A DNA stretch of 35,690 nucleotides, taken from NCBI GenBank assembly GCA_021814475.1, contig JAKAIE010000031.1, positions 1-35,690 on the forward strand. Reading direction: 5' to 3'. The notes below the pieces were generated by a model that saw only the letters and a list, made by a program, of their open reading frames with translations, made no database searches and was not told the DNA's origin. How positions within the stretch are numbered: the stretch's first letter is position 1; each line of letters starts with the position of its first letter. The translations under genes and the position numbers were made by a program. This document shows, one piece after another, positions 24,008-33,449 of this stretch. Source of the DNA: Nitrospirota bacterium. Lineage in GTDB: Bacteria; Nitrospirota; Thermodesulfovibrionia; Thermodesulfovibrionales; UBA6898.

Positions 24008-24820
24008 TTATCCCGCAACCACCTCAACCTGATCTCCGGTGGCGATATGGAACGTGCCCGAGGCGTTCCCCTGAAACACAAACAATTCGAGGCAGCCCGA
24101 GCTGTTCATGAGCGCGTGCAACCCGCCGTCACCGCCCTGTTCATAGAACTCCTTCATCGCAACAGTGGAGCCTTTCACCCTGACACGAAGCCCTTCCTTC
24201 CCACCTGTATCACTGCACCGCAACTGGCCGAGCTCTTTTGGGGTGATATTCGTGATGGCATTGCCGAACCTGTCTATATGGACCACTTCGCCGGTAAGTA
24301 CACCCCCAGAAGAGAGAACGGGAACAGACAGGGGGATCGTCACATAATCATCAACGGGGTCACCGAATTTCGATATCTCGACCCCGCGCGAAAACCATGC
24401 GGCAACAGGGGCGAAGACATCCCGCCCCTGGAAGGTCGCGCTCTCAGCAGAGAGAAAGTAGTGGGCAGCTGTGATATGTGTCACATGGGCAGACTCCCGA
24501 TGCATCTGATAGAGATAGGAAAAGACACCGTTGTCAGGACCGATGAAGAAATGGTGATCGGCAGAGACGATCAGCGGCCTCCTGCCAGACCCGACCCCGG
24601 GATCTACGACGACGATATGGATAGTGTTCAGCGGGAAGTACCGGTAGTTCATCCCGACCGTGTAGGCGGCCTCTTTGATGTCATGGGGATGGATGCCGTG
24701 CGTGATATCGACGATCCGCACGACCGGATTGATCGTCAGAATGACCCCCTTCATAACTCCGGCGAACGGGTCCTCGGAGCCGAAGTCGGTCGTGAGGGAG
24801 ATGACAGGGCTACCCGGCAT
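24008..24820 (-). CDS. SAM hydrolase / SAM hydroxide adenosyltransferase (DUF62)
   Basis: 270 residues from ATG 24820; the frame opens at GTG 24829. The family hydrolyses S-adenosylmethionine to adenosine and methionine and is related to fluorinase and chlorinase. Motifs: [72 protein letters not shown] and [11 protein letters not shown]. The start overlaps the pyrD stop by 11 bases, making it the last gene of the greA-pyrK-pyrD operon. The halide-binding insertion of fluorinase is not evident, so hydrolase is preferred. Confidence 0.92.
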   Translation of the reverse strand: MPGSPVISLTTDFGSEDPFAGVMKGVILTINPVVRIVDITHGIHPHDIKEAAYTVGMNYRYFPLNTIHIVVVDPGVGSGRRPLIVSADHHFFIGPDNGVFSYLYQMHRESAHVTHITAAHYFLSAESATFQGRDVFAPVAAWFSRGVEISKFGDPVDDYVTIPLSVPVLSSGGVLTGEVVHIDRFGNAITNITPKELGQLRCSDTGGKEGLRVRVKGSTVAMKEFYEQGGDGGLHALMNSSGCLELFVFQGNASGTFHIATGDQVEVVAG

Positions 24821-25727
24821 GGGCCGCACCCGTGAGTGAGCGTATCTCCTTTACCTGTTCCCGTTCCATAAACGTCGCAAGCCCCGCGACAACCTCGACC
24901 GCTGTCCGGGGATTAATGAAATTCGCTGTACCGACTGCAACCGCCGACGCACCCGCCATCATAAACTCAAGCGCATCGCCGGCGTTCATGATCCCGCCCA
25001 TGCCGATGATCGGGATCTTCACCGCCCTGAAGACATCATAAATCATCCTGATCGCAACCGGCTTGATTGCGGGGCCCGAAAGGCCACCCCTGATGTTCGC
25101 CAGTTTCGGACGCCTGGTCCGGATATCGATCGCCATGCCGGTCAGGGTATTGATCAGTGAGAGGGCATCAGCCCCGGAATCCTCGGCAACCCTTGCCATG
25201 AGGGCGATGTCCGTCACATTCGGCGAAAGTTTGACGATGAGGGGCAGGGACGTCCTCTTCCTGACCGCGCCGACAACCTCGCAGGTGACCTTCGGGTCTG
25301 TACCGAAGACCGCCCAGCCGGCCTGCTTGTTCGGGCAGGAGATATTCATCTCGAGCGCATGGATGCCGTCGATCCCGTCGAGCCGTGCCGTCGCCGCCGC
25401 ATACTCATCGACCGAGTCTCCGAAGAAATTCACCACAACCGGGGTATCGAACCGTCTCAGGAAAGGGAGCTTGTCGTGAATGAACCGCTCTATCCCGATA
25501 TTCTGAAGGCCGATCGAATTCAGCATGCCAGAGGCGGTCTCGACGATGCGCGGGGGCGGGTTCCCTTCCTTCGGCTTCAGGGACAGCCCCTTGACCACAA
25601 TCGCACCGAGCGCATTGAGGTCCATGAACTCGGCGTACTCCTCTCCGTACCCGAAGGTCCCCGAGGCGGTCATCACCGGGTTTTTCAGTCTCAGGCTACC
25701 GATTGTCACCTCAAGATTCGGCGTCAT
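24810..25727 (-). CDS. pyrD: dihydroorotate dehydrogenase, class 1B catalytic subunit
   Basis: 305 residues from ATG 25727 (AGGG just upstream; the frame opens earlier at 25820 inside pyrK). [55 protein letters not shown] with the class-1 catalytic Cys, [27 protein letters not shown] and [19 protein letters not shown] are all present. It oxidises dihydroorotate to orotate with FMN and passes electrons to PyrK. It starts 4 bases after the pyrK stop, fitting a PyrD-PyrK complex. Confidence 0.96.
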   Translation of the reverse strand: MTPNLEVTIGSLRLKNPVMTASGTFGYGEEYAEFMDLNALGAIVVKGLSLKPKEGNPPPRIVETASGMLNSIGLQNIGIERFIHDKLPFLRRFDTPVVVNFFGDSVDEYAAATARLDGIDGIHALEMNISCPNKQAGWAVFGTDPKVTCEVVGAVRKRTSLPLIVKLSPNVTDIALMARVAEDSGADALSLINTLTGMAIDIRTRRPKLANIRGGLSGPAIKPVAIRMIYDVFRAVKIPIIGMGGIMNAGDALEFMMAGASAVAVGTANFINPRTAVEVVAGLATFMEREQVKEIRSLTGAAHAG

Positions 25728-25731
25728 ATCC

Positions 25732-26529
25732 CTACCAGACGATATCCTCTGCATCGAATACCGGTCCTTCCTTGCAGACCCTCTGATACTCAAAGGCCTG
25801 CTCTTCTCCCGGCCGCGCACTCTTTATTTTCGTCACACATCCGAGACACGCGCCGATGCCGCAGGCCATATGCTCCTCGAGCGAGAACCAGGCCTTGATG
25901 CAGTTGGAGGAAACCACCTTCGCAGCCTCCCGGAGCATGACCTTCGGCCCGCAAGCATACACCTTCACATGATCGAGGCATGAGGAGCGGGAGGCACAGA
26001 GGCTGTGCAGCAACCCGACAACGTTTCCTTTTTCGCTGCAGGACCCGTCATCGGTACAGAGATGCAGTTCCTTCGAAAGCCCGCGCAACTCGTCGATCAT
26101 AAACAGATCTCCTCCTGTCCGGGCGCCATACAGCACATACGCCTTCCCGGCAAATCTTTCGATCAGGGGGAAGACAGAGGCGATGCCGATCCCGCCGGCC
26201 AGTATCACGGGTATCGCCTCCTCAGGGGCAGCGGGGTAGCCGTTTCCCAATGGTCCGAGTATCCGGATGACAGCGCCCTCCTTCAGGTTCCTGAGGATCG
26301 CGGTCCCCTTCCCCTGTATGCGATAGAGGATCTGGATGCCTTCAGCCGTGCGCCTGAAGAGACTGAAGGCCCTTTTCAGGAGCGGATCGTACCCCTGGTT
26401 CACCTCGACCATATAGAACTGGCCTGGCTCCGGCTCGTCCATCGGGTCGAGGTTAGTCAGGGACAGCAGGTTATGGTTGTCGTTGAGCGGAATGTTCGCC
26501 GAGATTTCCGCCCTGAAGTATCTACTCAA
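25732..26529 (-). CDS. pyrK: dihydroorotate dehydrogenase electron-transfer subunit
   Basis: 265 residues if translation begins at TTG 26529, which overlaps the greA stop; the track-length frame to 26598 lies inside greA. FAD-binding barrel ([26 protein letters not shown]), NAD-binding part ([50 protein letters not shown]) and C-terminal [2Fe-2S] site ([13 protein letters not shown] plus a later Cys in [14 protein letters not shown]). It transfers electrons from PyrD to NAD+. TTG is the only plausible early start and has a weak RBS, so coupling to greA is likely. Confidence 0.93.
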   Translation of the reverse strand: MSRYFRAEISANIPLNDNHNLLSLTNLDPMDEPEPGQFYMVEVNQGYDPLLKRAFSLFRRTAEGIQILYRIQGKGTAILRNLKEGAVIRILGPLGNGYPAAPEEAIPVILAGGIGIASVFPLIERFAGKAYVLYGARTGGDLFMIDELRGLSKELHLCTDDGSCSEKGNVVGLLHSLCASRSSCLDHVKVYACGPKVMLREAAKVVSSNCIKAWFSLEEHMACGIGACLGCVTKIKSARPGEEQAFEYQRVCKEGPVFDAEDIVW

Positions 26530-26995
26530 AGATGATCTCGAGGACCTCGTACTCGATCGTCCTGGCAGGGGCCTTGATGATCGCGGTATCGCCCACATCT
26601 TTTCCGATCAGCGCACGGCCTACGGGCGAGGTGAGGGATATCTTCCCCTGCTTCACGTCCGCCTCTTCCTGTCCGACCAGGGTAAAGACATACTCCTCGT
26701 CCGCCTCGACGTCGAGCACCTTCACCTTCGCCCCGAAGGCGACCTTCGACTGCTTGATCTTTGAGGGATCGATCACATCCGCCATCGCGATCTTTGCCTT
26801 CAGTTCCTGAATACGGCCTGCGATAAATGACTGCTGTTCTTTTGCCGCATGATACTCGGCGTTCTCGGACAGGTCGCCGTGCGCACGCGCCTCGGCGATC
26901 GCCTGGATATTCTTCGGCCTGTCAACCTTCATGAGTTTCTCAAGCTCTTCCTGCAGCTTCCGAAATCCCGCAGGCGTCAATGGTACCCTTTGCAC
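26522..26995 (-). CDS. greA: transcription elongation factor GreA
   Basis: 157 residues from GTG 26995 (AAGGAG 5 bases upstream, overlapping the end of the DUF4019 gene). N-terminal coiled coil (VPLTPAGFRKLQEELEKL) with the acidic tip GDLSENAEYHAAKEQQ, then the C-terminal FKBP-like domain (SKVAFGAKVKVLDVEADEEY, ISLTSPVGRALIGKDVGD). It stimulates RNA cleavage by backtracked RNA polymerase. Its position upstream of pyrK-pyrD is within a compact operon. Confidence 0.96.
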   Translation of the reverse strand: MQRVPLTPAGFRKLQEELEKLMKVDRPKNIQAIAEARAHGDLSENAEYHAAKEQQSFIAGRIQELKAKIAMADVIDPSKIKQSKVAFGAKVKVLDVEADEEYVFTLVGQEEADVKQGKISLTSPVGRALIGKDVGDTAIIKAPARTIEYEVLEIIFE

Positions 26996-27006
26996 GATTA
27001 CTCCTT

Positions 27007-27432
27007 CTACCTGATGTAATAGCCCGAGACACGCCACGTGCGGTCTTTATCGAGCATCGGCGTCACTGTTTCGATAGCGCTTTTCTTGTTCTCAAATGTT
27101 GTCTCGAACTGTATCACGACATATTCCCCGTCGGGCGCACCCGGCAGGGTCTTGCGATACTGCTTCGACTTTACCGTCCGTTTCAGGACCTTGCCGAGCG
27201 GCTCCCGCACTGCCTTCACCTGTGCGGTCCACTGTTCTTGCGGCACCGCCCCCTTAAACAGGGTTGCAGCCTCAGTCCAGCTTTCAGCATACCTTCCGCT
27301 GTCGACCAGAGACAGCCATTCCCGGGCGGCTTTCACCGCAGCCCTTTCTTCAGGCGGTCCCGCCAAAGTCAGACCCGCGGCAACCAGGAATACCAAAACA
27401 CTGATGCCCGCGACAATATCTCTTGTTTTCAT
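27007..27432 (-). CDS. DUF4019 exported protein
   Basis: 141 residues with a signal peptide (IVAGISVLVFLVAAGLTLAG). The mature domain fits DUF4019: AREWLSLVDSGRYAESWTEA, FKGAVPQEQWTAQVKAVREP, LGKVLKRTVKSKQY, GEYVVIQFETTFENKKSAIE, and a closing TWRVSGYYIR. Such proteins fold like small NTF2-type domains; function unknown. RBS AGAAGGG about 5 bases before ATG 27432. It is the first gene of the greA-pyrKD operon; its stop sits inside the greA ribosome binding region. Confidence 0.85.
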   Translation of the reverse strand: MKTRDIVAGISVLVFLVAAGLTLAGPPEERAAVKAAREWLSLVDSGRYAESWTEAATLFKGAVPQEQWTAQVKAVREPLGKVLKRTVKSKQYRKTLPGAPDGEYVVIQFETTFENKKSAIETVTPMLDKDRTWRVSGYYIR

Positions 27433-27532
27433 AATAGCCCTTCTGAAAAATATACCCCTAATTTAAACGATGACCATGAAAATATCAACTGCTCCACCAC
27501 GGAAATCATGGCAAGATATCAAGGGGTTTCAG

Positions 27533-27538
27533 TATAAT
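27533..27538 (+). promoter_or_regulatory. -10 element of proS promoter
   Basis: A perfect TATAAT at 27533-27538 lies 36 bases upstream of the proS ATG, preceded by CAG; the -35 region (TGGCAA at 18-base spacing) is weak. The leader contains GGGAAAGG as ribosome binding site. Confidence 0.45.
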
Positions 27539-27574
27539 TAACGATCCATTTCAACAAAGGGAAAGGTAACTACC

Positions 27575-29248
27575 ATGAGATTTTCTAAGATGTTCATTCC
27601 CACGCTGCGTGAAGCTCCTGCAGACGCCGAATCGATCAGCCATATCCTGATGCTGAGGGCCGGCTATGTCCGTCAGCTCGCCGCGGGTCTGTATATATTC
27701 CTGCCTCTGGGATGGCGGGTCCTCGGCAGGATCAACGCGATCCTGAAGCAGGAGATGGAAGCGATAGGCGCCCAGGAGATATCCATGCCGATCCTGCACC
27801 CTGCGGAGATCTGGCAGCAGACCGGAAGGTGGGATGTGATCGGGGACGAGATGTTCCGGCTCAAGGACAGGAACGACCGCGATTTCTGTCTCGGCATGAC
27901 CCACGAGGAGATCATGACCTGGCTCGCCTCGCGCGAGATCAGGTCCTACCGCGACCTGCCGCAGGTCTGGTACCAGATCCAGACGAAGCTCCGCGATGAG
28001 GCAAGGCCGAAGAGCGGCGTGCTCCGGACACGCGAGTTCATCATGAAGGACAGCTACAGCTTCGACGCCACGGACGAGGGGCTCGAAAAGAATTACCAGC
28101 TCCACGCCGAGGCCTACCACCGCATCTTCAACCGCTGCGGCCTGAGGTTCATGCAGGTCGAATCGGATCCGGGCATGATGGGAGGAGGATATTCCCACGA
28201 GTTCATGGCCCCAAGTCCGGCGGGCGAGGATGAGATAGCCCTCTGCGACGGCTGCGGTTACTCGGCGAACGTTGAGCTTGCGCTCTCCGTCCCCTCTGCG
28301 ATCGACCTGCAGGAATGGGATAAGGAAGAGATCCATACCCCTGAAAAGAGGACGATCAAGGAGGTCTCGAACTTCCTGAAGCTCGCGCCGATGTATTTCA
28401 TAAAGAGTATCCTGGTGATCACGGACCAGGGACCGGTTCTAGCCCTCGTCAGGGGCGACCAGGAGCTGCACGAGAAGAAACTCGCAAGGATCATCGGCAG
28501 CCACCGGCCGGCCCAGAAGATCGAGGTGAAGGAGATACTCGGCGTCGAGGCCGGGTTCATCGGACCGATGGGACGGGATATGAGGATCGTCGCCGACAAC
28601 TCCCTCAAAGAAGGCTCCTATGTCGGCGGCGCAAACAAACCCCATTACCACGTCAAGGGCGTGAAGGCCGACAGGGATTTCAGGGCAGAATGGCACGATA
28701 TCCATATCGCAAAACAGGGGGACCTCTGCACAAATTGCGGGAAGCCGCTTCATGTCGAGCGGGTGATCGAGATCGGCAATATCTTCAAGCTCGGCACAAA
28801 ATACTCGGGCGCGCTGAAGGCGGTCTTCCTCGATGAAAACGGCCAGGAAAAGCCGATCATCATGGGGAGCTACGGCATCGGCCCGGCACGCATCGCGGCT
28901 GCGGCGGTCGAGCAGAACTTCGACAAGGACGGCATAATCTGGCCGAAGAGCATCGCGCCGTTCGACATCGAACTCGTCCCGATCAACATGAACGACCCGA
29001 AGACCGTCGAGGTCGCCGAGGCCCTCTATAAGGAACTGACGTCAGACGGCTTCGCTCTGCTGCTGGACGACCGGGAAGAGCGCGCAGGCGTCAAGTTCAA
29101 GGACGCCGACCTGATCGGCATACCCATCCAGATCATTATCGGCGAGAAGAACCTGAAGGAAGGGCTTGTCGAGATCAAGGACCGGAAGACGAAGGAGACG
29201 GTCAGGGTGAAGGTTGAAGAGGTAGCCGCATCTCTGAAGCAGACGTAA
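27575..29248 (+). CDS. proS: prolyl-tRNA synthetase (bacterial type with editing domain)
   Basis: 557 residues, typical of the bacterial form. Motif 1 region (LMLRAGYVRQLAAGLYIFLP), motif 2 (QTKLRDEARPKSGVLRTREF), the inserted YbaK-like editing domain (about 220-400, FIGPMGRDMRIVADNSLKEG), motif 3 (MGSYGIGPARIAAAAVEQNF) and the C-terminal anticodon-binding domain (PFDIELVPINMND, LLLDDREERAGVKFKDADLI). It charges tRNA-Pro and edits Ala-tRNA-Pro. RBS GGGAAAGG precedes ATG 27575. Confidence 0.97.
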   Translation: MRFSKMFIPTLREAPADAESISHILMLRAGYVRQLAAGLYIFLPLGWRVLGRINAILKQEMEAIGAQEISMPILHPAEIWQQTGRWDVIGDEMFRLKDRNDRDFCLGMTHEEIMTWLASREIRSYRDLPQVWYQIQTKLRDEARPKSGVLRTREFIMKDSYSFDATDEGLEKNYQLHAEAYHRIFNRCGLRFMQVESDPGMMGGGYSHEFMAPSPAGEDEIALCDGCGYSANVELALSVPSAIDLQEWDKEEIHTPEKRTIKEVSNFLKLAPMYFIKSILVITDQGPVLALVRGDQELHEKKLARIIGSHRPAQKIEVKEILGVEAGFIGPMGRDMRIVADNSLKEGSYVGGANKPHYHVKGVKADRDFRAEWHDIHIAKQGDLCTNCGKPLHVERVIEIGNIFKLGTKYSGALKAVFLDENGQEKPIIMGSYGIGPARIAAAAVEQNFDKDGIIWPKSIAPFDIELVPINMNDPKTVEVAEALYKELTSDGFALLLDDREERAGVKFKDADLIGIPIQIIIGEKNLKEGLVEIKDRKTKETVRVKVEEVAASLKQT

Positions 29249-29322
29249 TGATACTGAGGTAGCTCTTCTGCCCGCAGTTCCCCGGCTTTTGAGTCTTCAG
29301 CAGCTCCATTGCAAATGTCATC

Positions 29323-29363
29323 AGAGGGGAGGATGCTCAGTAAAAACAGCCTCCCCTCTTTTA
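29323..29363 (+). terminator. intrinsic terminator of proS
   Basis: A perfect 10-bp stem AGAGGGGAGG (29323-29332) with CCTCCCCTCT (29350-29359), 17-base loop, followed by TTTTAT. It lies 75 bases after the proS stop. The remaining bases up to the chemoreceptor start at 29477 hold no gene I can support. Confidence 0.75.
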
Positions 29364-29476
29364 TGGCACTCACATTAAAGTATCAGCCCCGGACTGCCGA
29401 TATACACATAAGCCTGCCTTGGGCCGGTCTTTTACGCTATCGCACTGCGCCGCATAAATTGAGGAGACTTGCTATT

Positions 29477-31432
29477 ATGCTAAAATTCAGAGACCTGTCG
29501 ATCCGCTGGAAAACGGCGATCCCGATAATCATTTTTATATCTTTTGGCGTCCTGCTCACCATTTATGTAACCGGCGTGAAAACGCGTTCGATAGTCCTCG
29601 ACGAGATCAGGGAGTCCTCTCTTGAACGACTCAGGGATACAGTACTTAACTCGCTGACCACGATGATGCTCACCGGCGACTATGCAAAGTCAGAGACGGC
29701 GTTTCTCGGCCAGATGCAGAAAGTGTCGGACATAAAGGTCCTGAGGGCGGAAAGTGTTAATAAAGACTTCGCCACTGTGGAGAGCGGGTCTCATCAGCAG
29801 CCTTCCGATTCCCTCGAAAGAGAGGTTCTGGAAAAAGGGGTCGAGAGGATACAGATTGAAGGGGATTTTGTGCGGGGAGTATTCCCTTACATAGCCAAAA
29901 AGGATTTCATGGGAAAGGACTGCCTTTCCTGCCATAGGGTCAGGGAAGGAGATGTCCTCGGCGCGGTAAGCATAAGGATTCCGATAAAGGAGTCGGCGGC
30001 CAGGATAAGATCGCTGCAGTATCTTTACGGACTGCTCGGACTTTTCGGCATCTTCGCGGTTGTTCTTATCGTGCTGTTTGTTGTCCGTTTCACCCATATG
30101 CCCCTCGTCAACCTTGCCGCGGACCTTAAGGACGTGAGCAACAGACATGAGCACCTCGTCCTCTCCTATAAAGGAAAAGACGAGGTTGCCCAGGTTGCCC
30201 TGAATGTCAGCAAGTCCATACAGTATTTCAACTCCATGATCCATACGATGCTGGTCAATACAAGCAAGCTGCTCCCGATAGTCGATATTCTCAAGAATAT
30301 GGTCGAAAAGACCGCTGCCGGCGCGAAAAAACAGTCAGACCAGGCTTCCGGTATCGCCACAGCCTCGCAGGAGATGAGCCATACGATAACGGATATTGCC
30401 AACAACGCAGCAGCAGTAGCACGGACAGCCGCCGGAGCCCTTGATGAGGCATCACGCGGCAGTTCTGTTGCCGACAACGCGGTATCCACTGTAAACAGCG
30501 TTCATCTGTCAACAGCGGAGCTGACAAAATCGGTGGAGGGATTGAACAACAGGGTCGGGGAGATAGGCGATATCGTCACGGTTATCAAAGACATCGCAGA
30601 CCAGACTAACCTGCTTGCCCTGAATGCCGCGATAGAGGCAGCCCGCGCCGGCGAGCAGGGGAGAGGGTTCGCGGTTGTGGCCGATGAAGTGCGAAAACTT
30701 GCGGAAAGGACCATAAGGGCAACTTCCGAAATATCCGCAAAGATAGAGGCGGTGCAGGCAGAATCGGGAAAGACGATGACCTCAATGAGTGAGGCATCAG
30801 AAAAAGTTTCCAGGGCCACAGGCGATATCCAGAACGTCGGGGCGGCCCTCACTGCAATATTGTCGGCGGTGCAGGAGGTGCTGGACCAGATTACCCGGAT
30901 AGCAGCCTCGGTTGAGGAACAGTCGGCAACTTCCGAAGAGGTATCGAAAAATATCACCATCACCTCCGAGATTGCCCGCGATATCGAAAACCAGTCCGCA
31001 ACCGTGAACGCAGAGGTCAACAAGCTCGCGTCCTTTGCAGAGGAAATGCGCGCGTCAACCAAGGGGATCAAGACCAGGGGTGGCGCGATGGTCATGTTCG
31101 AACTTGCCAAAAATGATCATTCGGGCTTCGTTAAGAAGATCGGTTCATGTCTCAGGGGAGAACTGAACCTGGATCCATCGAGTCTGCCCGACCACCATGA
31201 CTGCAGATTCGGGAAATGGTATTACAAAGAGGGGATCGAGATATGCGGCAATGTGTCGACGTACAGGGCGATCGAACCTCCGCACGACAAGATTCATTCA
31301 CTGGCTAAAGATGCTGTGGCTGCGCATAATTCCGGGGAGACCGATAAGGCGCAGAGACTCTACAGGGAGATGGAAGCTGTCTCGGGCCAGATCCTGCAGC
31401 TCCTGGACGAGAATAAGGAAGCATGCTCCTGA
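29477..31432 (+). CDS. methyl-accepting chemotaxis protein with haem-c site and CZB domain
   Basis: 651 residues from ATG 29477 (GAGGAG about 10 bases upstream; the frame opens at 29309). TM1 about 12-32, then a periplasmic domain of about 150 residues with a haem-c site DCLSCH (Cys149, Cys152, His153), TM2 about 181-203, a short HAMP-like linker, and the signalling domain with the hairpin tip [20 protein letters not shown] then [18 protein letters not shown] (about 375-412). The C-terminal about 110 residues are a chemoreceptor zinc-binding (CZB) domain: His548, the Cys of HDCRFGKWY (Cys576), and His603 and His607 in [10 protein letters not shown]. It therefore combines a periplasmic redox or ligand sensor with a cytoplasmic zinc/HOCl-type sensor. 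No cheA or cheW is nearby, but a CheX-like gene is at 21540. Confidence 0.92.
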   Translation: MLKFRDLSIRWKTAIPIIIFISFGVLLTIYVTGVKTRSIVLDEIRESSLERLRDTVLNSLTTMMLTGDYAKSETAFLGQMQKVSDIKVLRAESVNKDFATVESGSHQQPSDSLEREVLEKGVERIQIEGDFVRGVFPYIAKKDFMGKDCLSCHRVREGDVLGAVSIRIPIKESAARIRSLQYLYGLLGLFGIFAVVLIVLFVVRFTHMPLVNLAADLKDVSNRHEHLVLSYKGKDEVAQVALNVSKSIQYFNSMIHTMLVNTSKLLPIVDILKNMVEKTAAGAKKQSDQASGIATASQEMSHTITDIANNAAAVARTAAGALDEASRGSSVADNAVSTVNSVHLSTAELTKSVEGLNNRVGEIGDIVTVIKDIADQTNLLALNAAIEAARAGEQGRGFAVVADEVRKLAERTIRATSEISAKIEAVQAESGKTMTSMSEASEKVSRATGDIQNVGAALTAILSAVQEVLDQITRIAASVEEQSATSEEVSKNITITSEIARDIENQSATVNAEVNKLASFAEEMRASTKGIKTRGGAMVMFELAKNDHSGFVKKIGSCLRGELNLDPSSLPDHHDCRFGKWYYKEGIEICGNVSTYRAIEPPHDKIHSLAKDAVAAHNSGETDKAQRLYREMEAVSGQILQLLDENKEACS

Positions 31433-31461
31433 GCCGCGCAGGCCGGGTGACCGGATAACCC

Positions 31462-33243
31462 TCAGGAGGGACTGCAGCGCCTCCTTATTTCCCTGAACAA
31501 CTCCATCGAGGCGGCCTTTGGCCCCTCGTGTTCAAACCCCTCTATGCCGAGACAGGTCCGTATCTGCCCGACCCTGACCCCCGTCTCAAACATCCGGGAA
31601 AAATATGCCCGGGCAATCTTCTCGTGGTCCTCCCTGCGCTGGGGGGCGCCGAACGGGTTGGCAAAATAGGTGTGCACCAGTCCCTTCTCGTCCGTCGTCC
31701 CTTTTGCGAGTCTCGCCGCGTTCCTGAAGACCGAAAATGCCTCTTCGGGATCGGAAAAGAATTCTATGGCGGGCACCTCTTCATTCACCTGCTCGTAATT
31801 ATTCGCGTACAGGACCATATGCACCGGGTATCCCTTCACGATGTGATGATACCGGGTGATCGGCATGACAAGCCGTGCGTTTGTCTTGTCAGGGTTCATG
31901 AAGATGCTCCTGTCTATCTCCTCATAGGCATATCCCGACTGGAGATCATCGAGCCTCACAAAGGCCCCTATCTCGGTGCCGTATCCGACCACCCTTCCGT
32001 CGCCGTCAAGCCCGATGGACCCCATATCATCGAAGATGATCACCATCTCGCAGATATGCTCATCCGCAAGGGTCCGTAATGCCTCGATCGTCTCGGATTT
32101 GCCGGCCCCGCTGTCGCCGACAATAATGATATTCGCCGAGGCGCCTTCCTTCAGCTTGATGCAGACCATGGCTCCGTGGAGGGGCAGCCGGTTTCTCTTG
32201 AGCATGGCGATATTGTGCAGGGTAAGGGTCATCTTCTTGAAATACCCGAAATAATCAACTTCCTCGGAATGCCTGACAAGGCCCACCAGCATGTTGCTGG
32301 TCCCGTCTTCATAAAAGACAGTGCCGCCGGGCATGCCGTCGCCGGTGACCCCGAAGATCAGAACGATGTCAGGCGTCTTTCCCTCTATGTCCTCGTAGTC
32401 GGCTATCTCAAAGAGATTGCTCATCGAGAGCGCCAGGGATATGAAGTCATGATGGAAGTAGATAAACCCTGTCAGGTCTCCTACCCTGGCCGGAAAACAG
32501 TACCAGTCCTCAGGTTTGAGGGAAAACATCTCCCGGCTCAAATGCGCTATCTCCTCGAACCTGCCCTTTCTTTTGTTGCTGACAGGATAGAGAATGACGG
32601 GCGGTTCTATAAGGGTCAGCCGGATAAAAGGAATGTCCCGCAGGTCTGCATATAATTCAGGGCAGGGCCATTCGATCCTTTCGAGAAGCATGCCCATGTT
32701 CGCACCCGCAGGAAGCTGCCGGTAGACCCGCGGATTCTTGCCTATGAGGTTCTCGCTGACACGCCGGTATACATAAAGAACGAGGTTCCTGAACTCTTCG
32801 TTGGATTTTATGAACTGTGCGTGATGAAGGCTGTTCGTAGCGTATTTCGAGCGCTGCGGGGCCTCGAGATAGATAAACCGTTCAAACCTTCTCCAGAAGT
32901 TGTACAGTTCTTCAATCAATTCGAACAGCTTCTCCTTTTCAGAAAGGATCGGATCGTAGTCACTGTTCATGGAGGATATTTCTTCCGCAGTGTGGCTCGT
33001 GAGGAGCCTGAAGAGGTTCGCAATATACGCAGGCAGGCTGCCCCGTTCAACAGAAGGCAATTTTTCCGTCAGGAACGCAAAGAGTGAATTTCCCCTCGAT
33101 GCGATCCTTTCGATAAAACGCTCAGTGATCTGGGCAAAGAGTTCGCTTTTAAGAAGTTTCTCGGGCGTTTCACAGTAAATGGTGGAATAGTCGAATATGA
33201 CCTTCCCGCGCGTGATGATGAATGGTTTCTTTGTTCGTGTCAT
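31462..33243 (-). CDS. HprK/PEPCK-superfamily P-loop kinase of unknown substrate
   Basis: 593 residues. The C-terminal half holds a HprK/PEPCK-type nucleotide fold: LPLHGAMVCIKLKEG, P-loop GDSGAGKSE (376-384, close to the HPr kinase form GDSGxGKSE), IIFDDMG (402-408) and GYGTEIGAFVRLDDL, followed by a PEPCK-like lid region (DRSIFMNPDKTNARLVMPIT). The N-terminal about 330 residues are helical then beta-rich and unassigned. It is much longer than HPr kinase (about 310) and lacks the PEPCK GLSGTGKT loop, so neither identity fits fully; similar about 590-residue proteins are often labelled PEPCK in anaerobes. Promoter: perfect extended -10 8 bases before the ATG. Divergent from lysR. Confidence 0.8.
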   Translation of the reverse strand: MTRTKKPFIITRGKVIFDYSTIYCETPEKLLKSELFAQITERFIERIASRGNSLFAFLTEKLPSVERGSLPAYIANLFRLLTSHTAEEISSMNSDYDPILSEKEKLFELIEELYNFWRRFERFIYLEAPQRSKYATNSLHHAQFIKSNEEFRNLVLYVYRRVSENLIGKNPRVYRQLPAGANMGMLLERIEWPCPELYADLRDIPFIRLTLIEPPVILYPVSNKRKGRFEEIAHLSREMFSLKPEDWYCFPARVGDLTGFIYFHHDFISLALSMSNLFEIADYEDIEGKTPDIVLIFGVTGDGMPGGTVFYEDGTSNMLVGLVRHSEEVDYFGYFKKMTLTLHNIAMLKRNRLPLHGAMVCIKLKEGASANIIIVGDSGAGKSETIEALRTLADEHICEMVIIFDDMGSIGLDGDGRVVGYGTEIGAFVRLDDLQSGYAYEEIDRSIFMNPDKTNARLVMPITRYHHIVKGYPVHMVLYANNYEQVNEEVPAIEFFSDPEEAFSVFRNAARLAKGTTDEKGLVHTYFANPFGAPQRREDHEKIARAYFSRMFETGVRVGQIRTCLGIEGFEHEGPKAASMELFREIRRRCSPS

Positions 33244-33251
33244 ATGCAGAA

Positions 33252-33280
33252 ATTATACCACCTCTCTCCCGCTCTGTCTT
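33252..33280 (-). promoter_or_regulatory. extended -10 promoter of the HprK-like kinase gene
   Basis: Minus strand: -35 AAGACA (33275-33280), 17-base spacer, extended -10 TGG-TATAAT (hexamer 33252-33257), then 8 bases to ATG 33243. The expected start leaves a leader of about two bases, so translation is probably leaderless. Confidence 0.6.
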
Positions 33281-33410
33281 TCGGGACGGACGGGAACAAG
33301 CCGGGCTCAGCTACCTGAGGGAACCCTGTTGCCGGGGTATCCTCCCTTCCTCTGTATCGTCCCTTTTAGCTTACGTGATATGAAGACTCCAAAACACGGA
33401 ACTTATTGCT

Positions 33411-33429
33411 CTATAGTCAAATTAAATAG
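33411..33429. promoter_or_regulatory. LysR-type T-N11-A operator
   Basis: CTAT-N11-ATAG, a dyad with the T-N11-A core of LysR regulators, lies in the divergent region 21 bases upstream of the lysR ATG and covers the -35 area of its promoter (-10 candidate TG-G-TATCTT with hexamer at 33439-33444). It fits autoregulation and possible control of the divergent kinase gene. The remainder of 33258-33410 shows nothing else I can support. Confidence 0.45.
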
Positions 33430-33449
33430 GCTTTGTGGTATCTTATAGC

